A stretch of DNA of 26,336 nucleotides from Rosettibacter primus. GTDB taxonomy: Bacteria > Bacteroidota > Ignavibacteria > Ignavibacteriales > Melioribacteraceae. The translations under genes and the position numbers were made by a program. This document shows, one piece after another, positions 25,514 to 26,336 of this stretch. The stretch is from contig NZ_JAYKGK010000018.1 in the NCBI RefSeq assembly GCF_036860675.1, positions 1 to 26,336 of the forward strand. The letters are read 5' to 3'. The notes under the pieces are model-generated. The model ran no database searches, was not told where the DNA came from, and saw only the letters and a list, made by a program, of their open reading frames with translations. Position 1 is the stretch's first letter, and each line of letters opens with the position of its first letter.

Positions 25514-26309
25514 AAACGTAAAATATGAAACTAAAGCAACTACAATTGCCAATGGTGTTAATCGAACTATAGTAGAATTGAAACGCCAAAACGGTGCGAA
25601 AAGGAATTATGAATAAAGAGTGTTAATCGAACTATAGTAGAATTGAAACAAGGATAAAATTTATAGATGAAATGAGGCTTAAATGTGTTAATCGAACTAT
25701 AGTAGAATTGAAACTTCTTAATTAGAAATCTGGCCCCGACTGGTATTAAGTGTTAATCGAACTATAGTAGAATTGAAACAATGCTAAATAAGATTTATTT
25801 GGCACCTCCATTTTTTGTGTTAATCGAACTATAGTAGAATTGAAACCTAATAAGTCATTTATGCTCTTTGTCGTCTGCAATTCGTGTTAATCGAACTATA
25901 GTAGAATTGAAACATACCAACGTTATAGATAAAACTTATTAAAGCATCAAAGTGTTAATCGAACTATAGTAGAATTGAAACCTTTCAACCCCAAAACCGC
26001 TTTTACGAACAGGTTTGGTGTTAATCGAACTATAGTAGAATTGAAACATTCAAGGCTACCGCTAGGATTCTTTGCTTTCACGGTGTTAATCGAACTATAG
26101 TAGAATTGAAACTGAGGCGCAAGCGATATAAAATTGCCAATCCCACAGCGTGTTAATCGAACTATAGTAGAATTGAAACATGGAAAGCACAATTGATTTT
26201 CCAAATGATATTAAAGTGTTAATCGAACTATAGTAGAATTGAAACTCTACTTTCGTTAGAATAAATTTCGCATTCGCTTGCATGTGTTAATCGAACTATA
26301 GTAGAATTG

Positions 26310-26336
26310 CCCGCCAAATTTGTTCGTAATATACTG
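26310..26336 (+). mobile_element. Second copy of the hairpin element, truncated by the window end
   Basis: After the first 26 bp of the repeat at 26284-26309 the sequence switches to CCCGCCAAATTTG and on. It is identical for all 27 visible bases to the start of the element at 25362 and joined at the same repeat position. The identity, including the repeat part, spans the last 53 bases of the window. Confidence 0.65.

Larger units (their letters stand above)
19574..26336 (+). CRISPR. Large type I-B CRISPR array, 100 repeat positions, 99 spacers, open at the window edge
   Basis: A 30-bp repeat (starting GTGTTAATCG, centre CTATAG, ending AATTGAAAC) recurs every 64-68 bp from 19574. I located 100 repeat positions: 98 complete, one of them with a single T-to-A change at 24354, and two interrupted by the same inserted element (25336 and 26284). 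The 99 spacers are 34-38 bp, mostly 35-37. The 3' ATTGAAAC is the classical Cas6 handle, so crRNAs read on the plus strand and the newest spacers lie near 19574. Repeats stay almost perfectly identical even at the old end, and no degenerate terminal repeat is seen, so the array probably continues beyond the window. Confidence 0.99.

Noticed and set aside
20316..26283. Several open frames inside the array with repeated peptides such as FQFYYSSINT and NRTIVELK
   Set aside because: They are translations of the CRISPR repeat in different frames, with spacer sequence between them; none has a start signal or protein character.

Overview
The window looks like a low-GC chromosome segment (roughly one third G+C by eye) from the Bacteroidetes/Chlorobi/Ignavibacteria assemblage. 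I infer this from the translation-gene order (rplM-rpsI, rpsB-tsf, pyrH-frr), the TPR lipoprotein and DUF3467 neighbours, and the 7-8 bp A/T-rich tandem repeats between genes. The exact lineage is an inference, not a match.

Layout. (1) 1-4411: housekeeping translation genes: L13 and S9; S2 and EF-Ts behind a possibly structured leader; UMP kinase and ribosome recycling factor. Clear intrinsic terminators follow tsf and frr. (2) 4412-7341: a TPR lipoprotein with its own terminator, then small genes: DUF3467, a SpoVG-family protein and a HIRAN-domain protein. (3) 7385-14649: a tight interference operon, cas6-cas8(Cst1-like)-small subunit candidate-cas7-cas5-cas3, of a type I-B (Tneap/Cst-like) CRISPR-Cas system. 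(4) 14650-19473: the adaptation genes cas4, cas1 and cas2, separated from the effector operon and from each other by accessory genes: an opposite-strand AAA/DUF4143 ATPase, a decayed four-helix-bundle gene and an intact four-helix-bundle gene. Short-period tandem or inverted repeats border these modules. (5) 19474-26336: a leader and a very large CRISPR array. I count 100 repeat positions and 99 spacers. The array still runs at the window edge.

How the parts work together. Cas6 would cut the array transcript in each 30-bp repeat, leaving the AUUGAAAC handle. Cas8, the small subunit, Cas7 and Cas5 would form Cascade, and Cas3 (HD nuclease plus helicase) would degrade targets. Cas4, Cas1 and Cas2 would insert new spacers at the leader end next to cas2.

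The most unusual signal is in the array. A GC-rich element of 129 bp, made almost entirely of hairpins, interrupts one repeat (25362-25490). The 23 bp of repeat sequence on its two sides are identical, as in a target-site duplication lying 3 and 4 bp inside the repeat borders. A second copy starts at exactly the same base of another repeat at 26310 and runs off the window. Other points worth checking are a Cas7 with about 195 extra residues, a separate small gene after a short Cas8, an acidic insert in Cas1, a HIRAN gene directly upstream of cas6, and pairs of related or duplicated spacers.
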